In this document: in pieces, positions 32,784 through 42,683 of the stretch
Numbering within the stretch: the stretch's first letter is position 1
Layout: each line of letters opens with the position of its first letter
Assembly (NCBI GenBank): GCA_003240755.1
Contig: QFNF01000011.1
Location: forward strand, 54,485 to 118,484
DNA length: 64,000 nucleotides
Direction: 5' to 3'
Source: Sphingomonas hengshuiensis
GTDB lineage: Bacteria > Pseudomonadota > Alphaproteobacteria > Sphingomonadales > Sphingomonadaceae
Translations under genes and position numbers: made by a program
The notes under the pieces: generated by a model
What the model saw: only the letters and a program-made list of their open reading frames with translations
What the model was told of the DNA's origin: nothing
The model's database searches: none

Positions 32784-33721
32784 ATGACCGAGCCATATTC
32801 CGAAAGCCCGGAGGCACGGCACCGGCAGGGGCGTCCGGCCCTGTCGCGCCTGCGGCCCTCCGCGCGCGCGATCGAGGTGATGAAGCGCGTCGCGATCGGG
32901 ACGTTCAACGACGGCTTCACCCATGCCGGGAACCTGGCCTATCTGTCGCTGCTGACGCTGTTTCCGTTCTTCATCGTCGCCGCGGCGATCGCGCGTGCGG
33001 TCGGGCGGAGCCAGGACAGCATCCACGCCGTCAGCACCTTCCTGGAAACCGTGCCGGCCGAGGTCGCGACGGTGTTGCAGCAACCGATCCTCGACGTGCT
33101 GCAGGCGCGGTCGGGGTCGCTGCTGTGGCTGGGCGCGCTGGTCGGGCTGTGGACGACGACCGGGTTCATCGAGACGGTGCGCTCGATCCTGCGGCAGGCC
33201 TATGGCATTCCGTTCTCGCGCCCGTTCTGGGAATATCGGCTGGGGTCGATCGGACTGATCGTCGGATCGGTCCTGATGCTGATGATCGCGTTCAGCCTGC
33301 AGGTGGTGCTGGTGGGCGTCGAACAGCTCATCTACCGCGCGCTGCCGTTCCTCGAACCCTATGCCGGTTATCTGTCGATCGCGAAGCTGTTTCCCGCACT
33401 GGCGCTGTTCGTCGCGCTCTACACGCTGTTCTATTCGCTCGCGCCCAAGAAATACCGCTATTCGAAATGTCCGAAATGGCCGGGCGCGGTCGCGACCGCC
33501 AGCGTGTGGATCGGCACGACCCAGCTCCTGCCGCTGGCGATCGACATGCTGGGCGGATATGACCGCACCTATGGCAGCCTTGCCGGCGTGATGATCGCGC
33601 TGTTCTTCTTCTATATCGTCGGGCTGGGCGTGGTGATCGGCGGCGAATTGAACGCGGCGCTGGCGGAGACGCCCGACCCTGCGCTAGAGGGTGCGGCTAC
33701 AGACGAAAAAGGGACGGTCGC

Positions 33722-33725
<4 letters not shown>
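32784..33725 (+). CDS. YihY/BrkB family inner-membrane protein
   Basis: 313-residue integral membrane protein with six hydrophobic segments, from about residue 50 ([20 protein letters not shown]) to [18 protein letters not shown] near the C-terminus, the motif GGELNA being typical. The family was once named ribonuclease BN by error; its role is unclear. The stop overlaps the GTG start of fabI (GTGA), implying coupled translation, and a DnaJ-like gene lies just upstream. Start ATG 32784 is placed 34 bases after the DnaJ stop. Confidence 0.87.
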
Positions 33726-34525
<800 letters not shown>

Positions 34526-34528
34526 CCG

Positions 34529-35044
34529 ATGAGCATCATCCGCGCGGCGACCGGTGCCGACGCGCCGGCGGTGGATGGCCTGTTGCGCGCCTGCTTTCCG
34601 CGCGACGGGGAGGCGCGGCTGGTGCAGCAACTGGCGATCGATGGCGACCTGGTGCTGGTACTGGTCGCGGAGGAAGCAGGCGCGGTGGTCGGGATGATCG
34701 CCGCCAGCCGGATGCACGTCACCGCCGATACGCGCGAAGTGGCGGCGGTAGCCATCGCACCGCTGGCGGTCGATCGGTCGGTGCGGGGAGAAGGCGTGGG
34801 CGAGGCGCTGGTCGCTGCCGCCATCGCGCATCTGCGGGGTGCGGGCGTGGAACTGGCCTTCGTGCTGGGCGATCCGGCCTATTATGGCCGCTTCGGGTTC
34901 GAGGCGGCGACGGCGCGCGGGTTCGACAGCCCCTATGCCAGCGAGAATTTTCTGGGCATCCGCCTGAACGACGGACCGTGCGTCCACACACCCGGCGCGG
35001 CGAGCCATGCCCGCGCCTTTGCGGCGTTGGGGGAAGACGCATGA
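34529..35044 (+). CDS. GNAT family N-acetyltransferase (YhbS-like)
   Basis: 171-residue acetyltransferase fold. Beta-strand [28 protein letters not shown] carries the acetyl-CoA loop as R-G-E-G-V-G at about 90-95, and [15 protein letters not shown] is a family trademark of YhbS-like proteins. Substrate is unknown. It lies between fabI (3 bases after) and aroC (ATGA overlap), suggesting a constitutive operon. Confidence 0.88.
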   Translation: MSIIRAATGADAPAVDGLLRACFPRDGEARLVQQLAIDGDLVLVLVAEEAGAVVGMIAASRMHVTADTREVAAVAIAPLAVDRSVRGEGVGEALVAAAIAHLRGAGVELAFVLGDPAYYGRFGFEAATARGFDSPYASENFLGIRLNDGPCVHTPGAASHARAFAALGEDA

Positions 35045-36108
35045 GCCACAACAGCTTCGGGCATCTGTTCCGCTTCACGACGTGGGGCGAGAGCCACGGA
35101 CCGGCGCTGGGCGCGGTGGTCGACGGGTGTCCGGCGGGGCTTCGGCTGAGCGAGGCGGACATCCAGCCGTTTCTCGACGCGCGGCGACCGGGGACCAGCC
35201 GGTTTACGACCCAGCGGCGCGAACCGGATGCGGTGCGCATCCTGTCGGGGGTGTTCGACGGGCGCACCACGGGTACGCCGATCAGCCTGATGATCGAGAA
35301 TGTCGACCAGCGTTCCAAGGATTATTCGGACGTCGCCAAGGCCTATCGCCCCGGGCATGCCGACTATGCCTATGACGCGAAATACGGCTTTCGCGACTAT
35401 CGCGGCGGCGGGCGGTCCTCGGCGCGCGAAACGGCGGCGCGGGTCGCGGCGGGCGCGGTGGCGCGGCTGGTGATCCCCGAAGTGACGATCACCGCCTGGG
35501 TCGAATCGATCGGCGGCGATGCGATCGATCCGGCGGCGTTCGACCGCGACGCGATCGGCCGCAATCCGTTCTTCTGCCCCGATCCCGCCGCCGCCGGGCG
35601 CTGGGAAGCGCTGGTCGACGGTGCGCGCAAGGCGGGGTCGTCGCTGGGCGCGGTCGTCGCATGCCGGGCAGAGGGCGTTCCGGCGGGCTGGGGCGCGCCG
35701 CTCTATGCCAAGCTGGATGCCGAACTGGCCAGCGCGGCGATGTCGATCAATGCGGTAAAGGGCGTGGAGATCGGCGACGGCTTCGCGGCGGCGGCACTGT
35801 CGGGCGAGGCCAATGCCGACCCGATGCGGCCGGGCGAGGATGGTCCGGTGTTTCTGGCGAACCATGCCGGTGGCATTGCCGGCGGCATCTCGACCGGGCA
35901 GCCGGTGACGCTCAGGGTAGCGTTCAAGCCCACCAGCTCGATCCTGACCCCGGTTGAGACGATCGGTCCCGACGGACAGGCGACGACGATCGCGACCAGG
36001 GGGCGACATGATCCCTGTGTCGGCATCCGTGGCGTGCCGGTGGTCGAGGCGATGGTCGCGCTGGTGCTGGCCGACCAGAAGCTGCGGCATCGCGGGCAGA
36101 TGGGGTAG
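35041..36108 (+). CDS. aroC: Chorismate synthase
   Basis: 355-residue enzyme that makes chorismate from EPSP, the last shared step of aromatic amino acid synthesis, needing reduced FMN. Signature regions are GESHGPALG near 18, [33 protein letters not shown], and RHDPC near the C-terminus. The start ATG 35041 overlaps the preceding GNAT stop. The end is followed by a 165-base gap containing an 11-bp inverted repeat and no gene. Confidence 0.96.
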   Translation: MSHNSFGHLFRFTTWGESHGPALGAVVDGCPAGLRLSEADIQPFLDARRPGTSRFTTQRREPDAVRILSGVFDGRTTGTPISLMIENVDQRSKDYSDVAKAYRPGHADYAYDAKYGFRDYRGGGRSSARETAARVAAGAVARLVIPEVTITAWVESIGGDAIDPAAFDRDAIGRNPFFCPDPAAAGRWEALVDGARKAGSSLGAVVACRAEGVPAGWGAPLYAKLDAELASAAMSINAVKGVEIGDGFAAAALSGEANADPMRPGEDGPVFLANHAGGIAGGISTGQPVTLRVAFKPTSSILTPVETIGPDGQATTIATRGRHDPCVGIRGVPVVEAMVALVLADQKLRHRGQMG

Positions 36109-36239
36109 CCTTGCCGGGCGACGCGCGACTGTGGCTTTTCCGGGGCAGCCGGTCGCCGAACCGCCACGCTCCGTCCTCCTTCTGATCCTTCCGCACGACC
36201 GGGCGAGCGGAACCGATGGACCCATCGTCCCGGCAAGGC
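36108..36239 (+). other. 132-base segment bounded by a perfect 11-bp inverted repeat
   Basis: GCCTTGCCGGG at 36108-36118 (its first base is the last of the aroC stop codon) is matched exactly by CCCGGCAAGGC at 36229-36239. The interior can form further short stems, for example TTCCGC with GCGGAA around 36189-36211. No reading frame with a ribosome site is present inside. It could be a structured transcript, a leader of the next small gene, or a small repeat element. Direction is assumed from the flanking genes. Confidence 0.4.
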
Positions 36240-36273
36240 ATTGAAACTCCTGCCTGACGCAAGGAGAATTTCG

Positions 36274-36573
36274 ATGCGCAAGACCATTTTCGCGAGCCTG
36301 CTGATCCTGGGCGGTGCCACCGCCGCCGTGGCGCAGGTGCCGACGCAGCCCACCCAGCCCACGACCACGCAGGGCACGCCGGACCCGATGCGCCCGACCC
36401 AGCCGTCGCCGCAGACGACCGGCCCGACCAATCCGGTGCCGACGCAGCCCAGTGATCCGACGCGTCCGGGTACGCCGTCGACGGACGATGCCACGACCGA
36501 CGATACGACGACCACGCCGACCACCGGCGATCCGTCGACCACCACGCCGCCGGCCCCCGGCACGCCGCGCTGA
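36274..36573 (+). CDS. Small secreted Pro/Thr-rich low-complexity protein
   Basis: 99-residue protein: signal peptide MRKTIFASLLILGGATAAVAQ, then a disordered tail built almost only of P, T, D, S, Q and G, with motifs such as PTQPTQP and TTDDTTTTPTT. Nothing catalytic. AAGGAG lies seven bases upstream of ATG 36274, a clear ribosome site that fixes this start. A strong intrinsic terminator follows at once, so it may be its own transcript. Such tails occur in exported or wall-associated proteins in sphingomonads; the role is unknown. Confidence 0.7.
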   Translation: MRKTIFASLLILGGATAAVAQVPTQPTQPTTTQGTPDPMRPTQPSPQTTGPTNPVPTQPSDPTRPGTPSTDDATTDDTTTTPTTGDPSTTTPPAPGTPR

Positions 36574-36585
36574 TCCGGCGACAGG

Positions 36586-36621
36586 AAAAGGCCCGCCCGG
36601 AGCGATCCGGGCGGGCCTTTT
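36586..36621. terminator. Strong bidirectional intrinsic terminator
   Basis: A-run AAAA, stem GGCCCGCCCGG, a 6-base loop, stem CCGGGCGGGCC and TTTT: a perfect 11-bp GC stem flanked by complementary A and T runs, so usable from both strands. It separates the small Pro/Thr-rich gene from the convergent purA. Confidence 0.9.
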
Positions 36622-36674
36622 GCCGTTCGTTCTCCACCGCCGGTCCGGGCGAGTGTCGCGGTTCGAGACGCCGC

Positions 36675-37964
36675 TCAGTCGGCGAAGGGATCGCGTACCA
36701 GGATCGTGTCGTCGCGTTCCGGGCTGGTCGATACCAGTGCCACCGGACACTGGATCAGCTCCTCGATCCGGCGGATATATTTGATCGCCTGCGCGGGCAG
36801 TTCGGCCCAGCTACGCGCGCCGGCCGTCGATTCCGACCAGCCCGGCATGGTTTCGTAGATCGGTTCGACCCCCGCCTGATCGGCGGCATGTGGCGGGAAA
36901 TAGTCGAGCGTCTGGTCGCCGAGGCGATAGCCGGTGCAGATCGCCACTTCCTCGAACCCGTCCAGTACGTCGAGCTTGGTCAGCGCGATGCCGGTCACGC
37001 CCGACACCGCCACCGACTGCCGTACCAGCACGCTGTCGAACCAGCCGCAGCGACGCTTGCGGCCGGTCACGGTGCCGAATTCATGGCCGCGCGTGCCCAG
37101 CCGCTCGCCGGTCGCGTTCTCCAGCTCGGTCGGGAAGGGGCCGGAGCCGACGCGGGTCGTATAGGCCTTGGCGATGCCCAGCACGAATCCGACCGCGCCC
37201 GGGCCCATGCCCGATCCGCCCGCAGCGGTGCCGGCGATGGTGTTGGACGAGGTGACGAACGGATAGGTGCCATGGTCGATGTCGAGCAGCACGCCCTGCG
37301 CGCCTTCGAACAGGATGCGCTTGCCGCGCGATCGCGCCTCGGCCAGCACGCGCCACACCGGCTGGGCATAGGGCAGGACGAAATCGGCGATCTCGCGCAG
37401 TTCGGCGATCAGCCGGGCACGATCGATCGGCGGTTCGCCGAAGCCGGCGCGCAGCGCGTCGTGATGCGCGGTCAGGCGGTCGAGCTGCGCTTCGAGACCG
37501 TCGAGATGCGCGAGGTCGCAGACCCGGATCGCGCGCCGGCCGACCTTGTCCTCGTACGCCGGGCCGATGCCGCGGCGGGTGGTGCCGATCTTGCCGGCGC
37601 CGCTGGCATCCTCGCGCAGGCCGTCGAGGTCGCGGTGGAAGGGAAGGATCAGCGTGCAGGTTTCGGCGATCATCAACGTGTCGGGCGTGACCGACACGCC
37701 CTGTTCGCGCAGCCGCTCCGTTTCCGCCTTGAGCGCCCAGGGGTCGAGGACGACGCCGTTGCCGACCACCGACGGCGTGCCGCGCACGATGCCCGAGGGA
37801 AGCAGCGACAGCTTGTAGGTGGTACCGCCGACGACCAGCGTGTGGCCGGCATTATGGCCGCCCTGGAACCGCACGACCATGTCGGCGCGCTCCGCCAGCC
37901 AGTCGACGATCTTTCCCTTGCCCTCGTCACCCCATTGGGCGCCGATCACCGCTACGTTCGCCAC
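36675..37964 (-). CDS. purA: Adenylosuccinate synthetase
   Basis: 429-residue GTP-dependent ligase joining IMP and aspartate, the first committed step to AMP. Signatures are [12 protein letters not shown] near residue 9, [10 protein letters not shown], the GTTRRGIGP loop, and the C-terminal [10 protein letters not shown] that contacts GTP. The start is GTG 37964 with GAGGG further upstream; an AGGA lies too near the codon. It ends 54 bases from the shared terminator. Nothing in the gap to the following gene (38121) suggests a special control element. Confidence 0.96.
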   Translation of the reverse strand: MANVAVIGAQWGDEGKGKIVDWLAERADMVVRFQGGHNAGHTLVVGGTTYKLSLLPSGIVRGTPSVVGNGVVLDPWALKAETERLREQGVSVTPDTLMIAETCTLILPFHRDLDGLREDASGAGKIGTTRRGIGPAYEDKVGRRAIRVCDLAHLDGLEAQLDRLTAHHDALRAGFGEPPIDRARLIAELREIADFVLPYAQPVWRVLAEARSRGKRILFEGAQGVLLDIDHGTYPFVTSSNTIAGTAAGGSGMGPGAVGFVLGIAKAYTTRVGSGPFPTELENATGERLGTRGHEFGTVTGRKRRCGWFDSVLVRQSVAVSGVTGIALTKLDVLDGFEEVAICTGYRLGDQTLDYFPPHAADQAGVEPIYETMPGWSESTAGARSWAELPAQAIKYIRRIEELIQCPVALVSTSPERDDTILVRDPFAD

Positions 37965-38120
37965 GTCCTGTTACCCTCATGCATGCCGGTATCGGCGCTG
38001 CCCTAGGCCCGTCACGCGCCCGCGTCCACCTTGGATGCGGGCGAAGCATGGACGGGGCGGCTCGACATTGGGCGCGACGACGCGCAAACGGGGGCAGGAC
38101 ATAAAAGGAGAGAGTGCCGC

Positions 38121-39122
38121 ATGAAACTCGCCAGCCTCAAAGACGGTCGCGACGGACGCCTGGTCGTCGTGTCGGGCGACCTTGCCTGGTATGCGGATGC
38201 GAGCGCGATCGTGCCGACCCTGCAGGCGGCGCTGGACGATTGGGACCGGGTGGAGGGCGACCTTCGGAACCTTGCCACCGATCTCGACCATGACGTCATC
38301 CCCAAGGACCGGTTCCACGAGCGCGACGCGGTGTCGCCGCTGCCGCGGGCGTATCAATGGGCCGACGGATCGGCCTATGTGAACCATGTCGCGCTGGTGC
38401 GGCAGGCGCGCGGGGCGGAGATGCCCGAGAGCTTCTGGCACGATCCGCTGATGTATCAGGGCGGGTCGGACGGGTTTCTGGCCCCGCGCGATCCGATCCC
38501 GCTGGCCGATGCGGCATGGGGCTGCGACTTCGAGGCCGAAGTGGTGGTCGTCACCGGCGACGTGGCGGCGGGTGCGTCGCGCGACGAGGCGCTGGCGGCG
38601 GTGCGGCTGGTCGGGCTGACCAACGACGTGTCGCTGCGCGGGCTGATCCCGCAGGAACTGGCCAAGGGGTTCGGGTTCTTCCAGTCCAAGCCGGCATCGG
38701 CCTTTTCCCCCGTCTTCGTCACCCCCGATGCGCTGGGCGACTGGTGGCGCGACGGCAAGCTGCACCGGCGGATGTGCGTCGACCTGAACGGGCAGCCGTT
38801 CGGCCGGGCGCAGGCGGGCGAGGACATGACCTTCGACTTCGGCACGCTGATCGCCCATGCCGCGAGGACGCGGGCGCTGGGCGCGGGCACGATCATCGGG
38901 TCGGGCACGGTGTCGAACCGCGACGGCGATGGCGGTCCGGGAAGGCCGGTGGCCGAGGGCGGCGTCGGCTATTCGTGCCTGGCGGAAATCCGCACGGTGG
39001 AGACGATCCGCGGCGGCAAGGCGGAGACGCCGTTCCTGACAAGCGGCGACACGGTCCGCATCTGGGCCGAGGACGACCGCCACCACCCGATCTTCGGCGT
39101 GATCGAGCAGACGGTGGCGTGA
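38121..39122 (+). CDS. Fumarylacetoacetate hydrolase family protein
   Basis: 333-residue FAH-fold hydrolase. The metal site is E-A-E in the CDFEAEVVVV region with D of GLTNDVS, and family strings such as GLIPQELAKGFGFFQSKPAS and GSGTVSNRD occur. Members open carbon chains of beta-diketo acids, as in tyrosine breakdown, or act as acylpyruvases. Strong ribosome site AAAGGAGAGA before ATG 38121. The trehalase gene follows after one base, perhaps on one transcript, without an obvious shared pathway. Confidence 0.88.
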   Translation: MKLASLKDGRDGRLVVVSGDLAWYADASAIVPTLQAALDDWDRVEGDLRNLATDLDHDVIPKDRFHERDAVSPLPRAYQWADGSAYVNHVALVRQARGAEMPESFWHDPLMYQGGSDGFLAPRDPIPLADAAWGCDFEAEVVVVTGDVAAGASRDEALAAVRLVGLTNDVSLRGLIPQELAKGFGFFQSKPASAFSPVFVTPDALGDWWRDGKLHRRMCVDLNGQPFGRAQAGEDMTFDFGTLIAHAARTRALGAGTIIGSGTVSNRDGDGGPGRPVAEGGVGYSCLAEIRTVETIRGGKAETPFLTSGDTVRIWAEDDRHHPIFGVIEQTVA

Positions 39123-39123
39123 C

Positions 39124-40686
39124 ATGCAGCGCCGCTATCGCCTGCTGATCCCGTTCCTGCTGGCCGGATGCACGACGTCCGGCCAGACGCCACCGGTCGC
39201 CGTGGGGGCGCCGGCGGCGATGGTGGCGACGCCCGCCGACCGGTTCGGGCCGCTGTTCGAAGCGGTGCAGATGCGGCGCATCTTTCCCGATGGAAAGACC
39301 TTCGTCGATGCGGTGCCCAAGCGGGCGGATGCCGCGATCCTCGCCGATTTCCGGGCGCGCCGCCCCGCCGACGATACGGAACTGCGGGCATTCGTGCTGG
39401 CCAATTTCGACGTGCCGGGGCTGGAGGCGGTGCCGCAGTCCGTCACCGGCCCGCGCCTGCCGATCGCGCGGCACATCGCCGGGCTGTGGCCGCACCTGAC
39501 GCGCGATCCGGTCACGCCGCCTGCGGGATCGAGCGCGCTGGCGGTGGCCGATCGCTATGTCGTGCCGGGCGGGCGGTTTCGCGAACTCTATTACTGGGAC
39601 AGCTATTTCACGATGCTGGGACTGGTCGCCGATCGGCGGCAGGACCTGGTCGAATCGATGGTCGACGATTTCACCGACCTGGTCGAGCGGTACGGCCATG
39701 TGCCCAACGGCACGCGGAGCTATTATCTCAGCCGGTCGCAGCCGCCGTTCCTGTACCTGATGATGGGCCTGTCGCAGACCCGCGATCCGGCGGTGCTCGG
39801 GCGGCGGCTGGCGGCGCTCAAGCGCGAGCATGCCTATTTCACGTCGCCGGAGCGGTCGGTGACGCTGCCCGACGGGGCGGTGCTGCAGCATTATTGGGAC
39901 GCCCGGACGACGCCGCGCGACGAATCGTGGCGCGAGGATGTCGAGACGGCCCGGACGAGCGGCCGGCCGGCGGCGCAGGTCTATCGCGACCTGCGCGCCG
40001 GGGCGGAAAGCGGCTGGGACTATTCGTCGCGCTGGCTGGCCGATGGCAGGACGCTGGCGACGATCGATACCACCAACGTCCTGCCCGCCGATCTCAACAG
40101 CCTGCTATGGGGGATGGAGCGGGCGATCGCCGATGGCGCGACGACGCTGGGCGATACCGCGACCGCCCGCGACTTTGCCGGGCGTGCGGCAAGGCGCGGA
40201 GCGGCGATCGAGCGCTGGCTGTGGAGCGAGGGCGAGGGGCGCTATGGTGATTACGATGTCCGGCGTGCGCGGCTGCGTGGCGGCGTGACCGCGGCCACCG
40301 CCTATCCGCTGTTCGTCGGACTGGCCACGGGACCGCGGGCGGCGCGGGTCGCGGCGACGATCGAGGCGCAACTGCTGGCGCCGGGCGGGCTGCGGTCGAC
40401 GACGGTCGAAACCGGGCAGCAATGGGACCGGCCCAATGGCTGGGCGCCGCTGCAATGGATCGCCGTCGCCGGCCTCGACCGGACCGGCCACCGCCGGCTG
40501 GCCGACGCGATCGCCGAACGGTTCCTGGCGAGCGTCGAGCGCGAATATGCCGCATCGGGCAAGCTGGTCGAGAAATACGACGTCGAGGAAGTGAAGCCGG
40601 GCGGTGGCGGCGAGTATCCGTTGCAGGACGGATTCGGGTGGACCAACGGCGTCACGCGCGCGCTGATGGTGCGGCGCGGGCGGTAG
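39124..40686 (+). CDS. Trehalase (GH37), lipoprotein
   Basis: 520-residue glycoside hydrolase of family 37 that splits trehalose into two glucose. The family signatures PGGRFRELYYWDSYF (about 155-170) and QWDRPNGWAPLQW near residue 435 are intact, with the acid/base Asp in the ADLNSLLWG neighbourhood. The N-terminus MQRRYRLLIPFLLAGC is a lipobox signal, so the enzyme should sit on the periplasmic face of an envelope membrane. The tail GGEYPLQDGFGWTNGV matches the family. No transporter adjoins it. Confidence 0.93.
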   Translation: MQRRYRLLIPFLLAGCTTSGQTPPVAVGAPAAMVATPADRFGPLFEAVQMRRIFPDGKTFVDAVPKRADAAILADFRARRPADDTELRAFVLANFDVPGLEAVPQSVTGPRLPIARHIAGLWPHLTRDPVTPPAGSSALAVADRYVVPGGRFRELYYWDSYFTMLGLVADRRQDLVESMVDDFTDLVERYGHVPNGTRSYYLSRSQPPFLYLMMGLSQTRDPAVLGRRLAALKREHAYFTSPERSVTLPDGAVLQHYWDARTTPRDESWREDVETARTSGRPAAQVYRDLRAGAESGWDYSSRWLADGRTLATIDTTNVLPADLNSLLWGMERAIADGATTLGDTATARDFAGRAARRGAAIERWLWSEGEGRYGDYDVRRARLRGGVTAATAYPLFVGLATGPRAARVAATIEAQLLAPGGLRSTTVETGQQWDRPNGWAPLQWIAVAGLDRTGHRRLADAIAERFLASVEREYAASGKLVEKYDVEEVKPGGGGEYPLQDGFGWTNGVTRALMVRRGR

Positions 40687-40695
40687 GCCGAGCGC

Positions 40696-40834
40696 CAAAG
40701 TTCACAAAGTTCACACTCGTGCGCAGTTTGTCGGGTTGCGTCACGGTGCCTGTGCCGGACGCGTCGACGGTACGGGCTTACGGGGTCAAAAAGCGTCGGC
40801 GAGCGTGGCAGCGCGGTGGCGTGTAGGAAAGCGC
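40696..40834. repeat. Dispersed intergenic repeat, copy 2
   Basis: Starts with CAAAGTTCACAAAGTTCACA and ends with TGTAGGAAAGCGC, as does the copy at 12235-12351; length 139 against 117. Like the first copy it lies between convergent gene ends (trehalase and Hsp70-like). Middle sequences differ, so only the ends are conserved. The end of the repeat is 2 bases from the Hsp70-like stop. Confidence 0.7.
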
Positions 40835-40835
40835 C

Positions 40836-42107
40836 TTACGCCGTCCACGCCGCCAGATCGTCCTGCCGCCCGATCAGCGCGAGGCCATGGGCGACCGAGG
40901 TGAGTTCGTTGCCCGAGGCCAGCCGGTCCTGCCCGAAGCGGCCGGCAAAGGCGCGGCGGATGGCGGGGGTGAGCGAGGTGCCGCCGGTCAGGAACACGCG
41001 GTCGATGCCGCCCGCGTCCAGTCCGGCGATATCGAGCGCGCGGTCGACCGTCGCCATGATGCGGGCAAGGTCGTCGGCGATCCACGCCTCGAACTGGTCG
41101 CGCGTCACCTGTGCGTGGATCGCGATGCCGCCCCCTTCGAACGCGAAGGTCGCCTCCTCGCCCTGCGACAGCGCCCGCTTGACCCGGCCGACGGCGTCGT
41201 AGAGCGGATAGCCCTGTTCGCCCTCGATCACCGCGATCATCCGGTTGATGGCGGCGGGATCGGTCGCGGCGCGGCGCAGCTTGTCCAGTTCGGCCATGGT
41301 CTTGCGATTGCGCATCAGGGCGAGGCGCGACCAGTCGGTGAAGTCGGTGAAATGACCCGCCGGAATCTCCAGCACCTTGTCGAACGAGCGATAGGTGCCG
41401 CCCTTGCCCAGCAGCGGCAGGACCAGCCTGTCGAGGATGCGGCGGTCGAACTGGTCGCCGGCGATACCGATACCGGCATGACCGAGCGGCCGGGCGCGGC
41501 GTTCGCTGCCCGGGGACTCGAGGCGGACGACCGAAAAGTCGCTGGTGCCGCCGCCGAAATCGGCGACGAGGATGGTCGCGGCCCGGCTCAGCGTCGTGGC
41601 ATGGCTGAACGCCGCGCCCAGCGGTTCATAGACATAGGCGATTTCCGCGCCCAGCCCGGCGAACATCGCGTCGTAGCGCCGGCGCGCGAGCGCTTCGTCG
41701 GGGCGGTGGCCGGCATAGGTGATCGGGCGGCCGACGACGATCCGCTTCGCGCCGTCCAGCGCGCCATGTGCGCGGGCGGCGAGCCGGTCGAGAAAGGCGC
41801 GGCCGAGATCCTCGAACCGGTAGCGTCTGGTGAAGATCGGGGCGGTGTCGAAGCTGGGGCTGGCGGCAACCGACTTGAACGATTGCAGGAAACGGCAGCC
41901 TTCCGGAAACTGGAGATATTCGTCGATCGCCCATGGCCCGGCCTCGACGGCAATGCCGCCGGGGACGTCGTCCTGCCAGAAGCACAGCGCCGAGCGGAAC
42001 ACCGGGTCGATGCCGCCCGGGCCGTCGAGCGGCACGAGCGTCGCGCCATCGGCATCGGCGCGGGCAAGGACGGAATTGGTGGTGCCGAAATCTAGGCCGA
42101 GGGACAT
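40836..42107 (-). CDS. Hsp70 family protein, YegD-like
   Basis: 423-residue chaperone-like ATPase of the YegD subgroup, shorter than DnaK since it lacks a normal substrate domain. Actin-fold phosphate loops appear as LGLDFGTTNS at the start and VADFGGGTSDFSV near 190; VFLTGGTSLTPAIR near 380 is the adenosine loop. Clients are unknown. Start ATG 42107. It converges on the trehalase gene with the repeat between; the 99-base gap on its upstream side contains no gene. Confidence 0.9.
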   Translation of the reverse strand: MSLGLDFGTTNSVLARADADGATLVPLDGPGGIDPVFRSALCFWQDDVPGGIAVEAGPWAIDEYLQFPEGCRFLQSFKSVAASPSFDTAPIFTRRYRFEDLGRAFLDRLAARAHGALDGAKRIVVGRPITYAGHRPDEALARRRYDAMFAGLGAEIAYVYEPLGAAFSHATTLSRAATILVADFGGGTSDFSVVRLESPGSERRARPLGHAGIGIAGDQFDRRILDRLVLPLLGKGGTYRSFDKVLEIPAGHFTDFTDWSRLALMRNRKTMAELDKLRRAATDPAAINRMIAVIEGEQGYPLYDAVGRVKRALSQGEEATFAFEGGGIAIHAQVTRDQFEAWIADDLARIMATVDRALDIAGLDAGGIDRVFLTGGTSLTPAIRRAFAGRFGQDRLASGNELTSVAHGLALIGRQDDLAAWTA

Positions 42108-42206
42108 GGGAAAGGGCTCCGGGCAGCGGCGGGACGCCCTACACCGGTTCGATCGGTTTGTCTTGGGGGCGGCGGAGCGAAACGGGCGGGCCGCCTGCCG
42201 CCGGTG

Positions 42207-42683
42207 CTACAATGTGACGCTGCCGCCCGTACCGCCGCGCAGGGTCAGCGACTTCACCACATTGCCCTGCCGCACATTCACCTGGTTGACCTGCGCGCGA
42301 TACACGTCGGTGAGGACGGTGGAACGGACCGCGACGGTCTTTGGCTTGCGCGGGGCCTTGCCGGCATAGTCGATGCGGACCTGCGAATGCGACAGGTCGG
42401 TCGCGACATGGGTGAGCGCCACCGGCTTGCCGTCGATCGTCAGGACGAAGCGGCGCTGGACATAGGATACCAGCGCGGCGACGGCGGCCGGGTCGTCGAG
42501 GCTGACCTGCGCGGCGGGGGCGATCTTCGCCAGCGCGGGTTCGATATCGTGCGCCTCGAAGCGGTGCGACACCGTGACCCGGCCGTCCGCCAGCGTGACC
42601 AGCGCCAGCGAATCATGGCCGCGATGCGCCTGTGCCGGGGCGATCACCGCGCATGTGGCGAGGAGCGCGAGCGGTGTCCTCAT
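42207..42683 (-). CDS. DUF6702-like small exported protein
   Basis: 158-residue protein with signal peptide MRTPLALLATCAVIAPAQA and a single domain carrying a HRFEAHDIEPAL segment. Resembles small exported proteins of the DUF6702 family found next to M1 peptidases in sphingomonads and bacteroidetes; no known function. The start ATG 42683 overlaps the M1 peptidase stop (ATGA), so the two products are probably linked. Confidence 0.72.
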   Translation of the reverse strand: MRTPLALLATCAVIAPAQAHRGHDSLALVTLADGRVTVSHRFEAHDIEPALAKIAPAAQVSLDDPAAVAALVSYVQRRFVLTIDGKPVALTHVATDLSHSQVRIDYAGKAPRKPKTVAVRSTVLTDVYRAQVNQVNVRQGNVVKSLTLRGGTGGSVTL

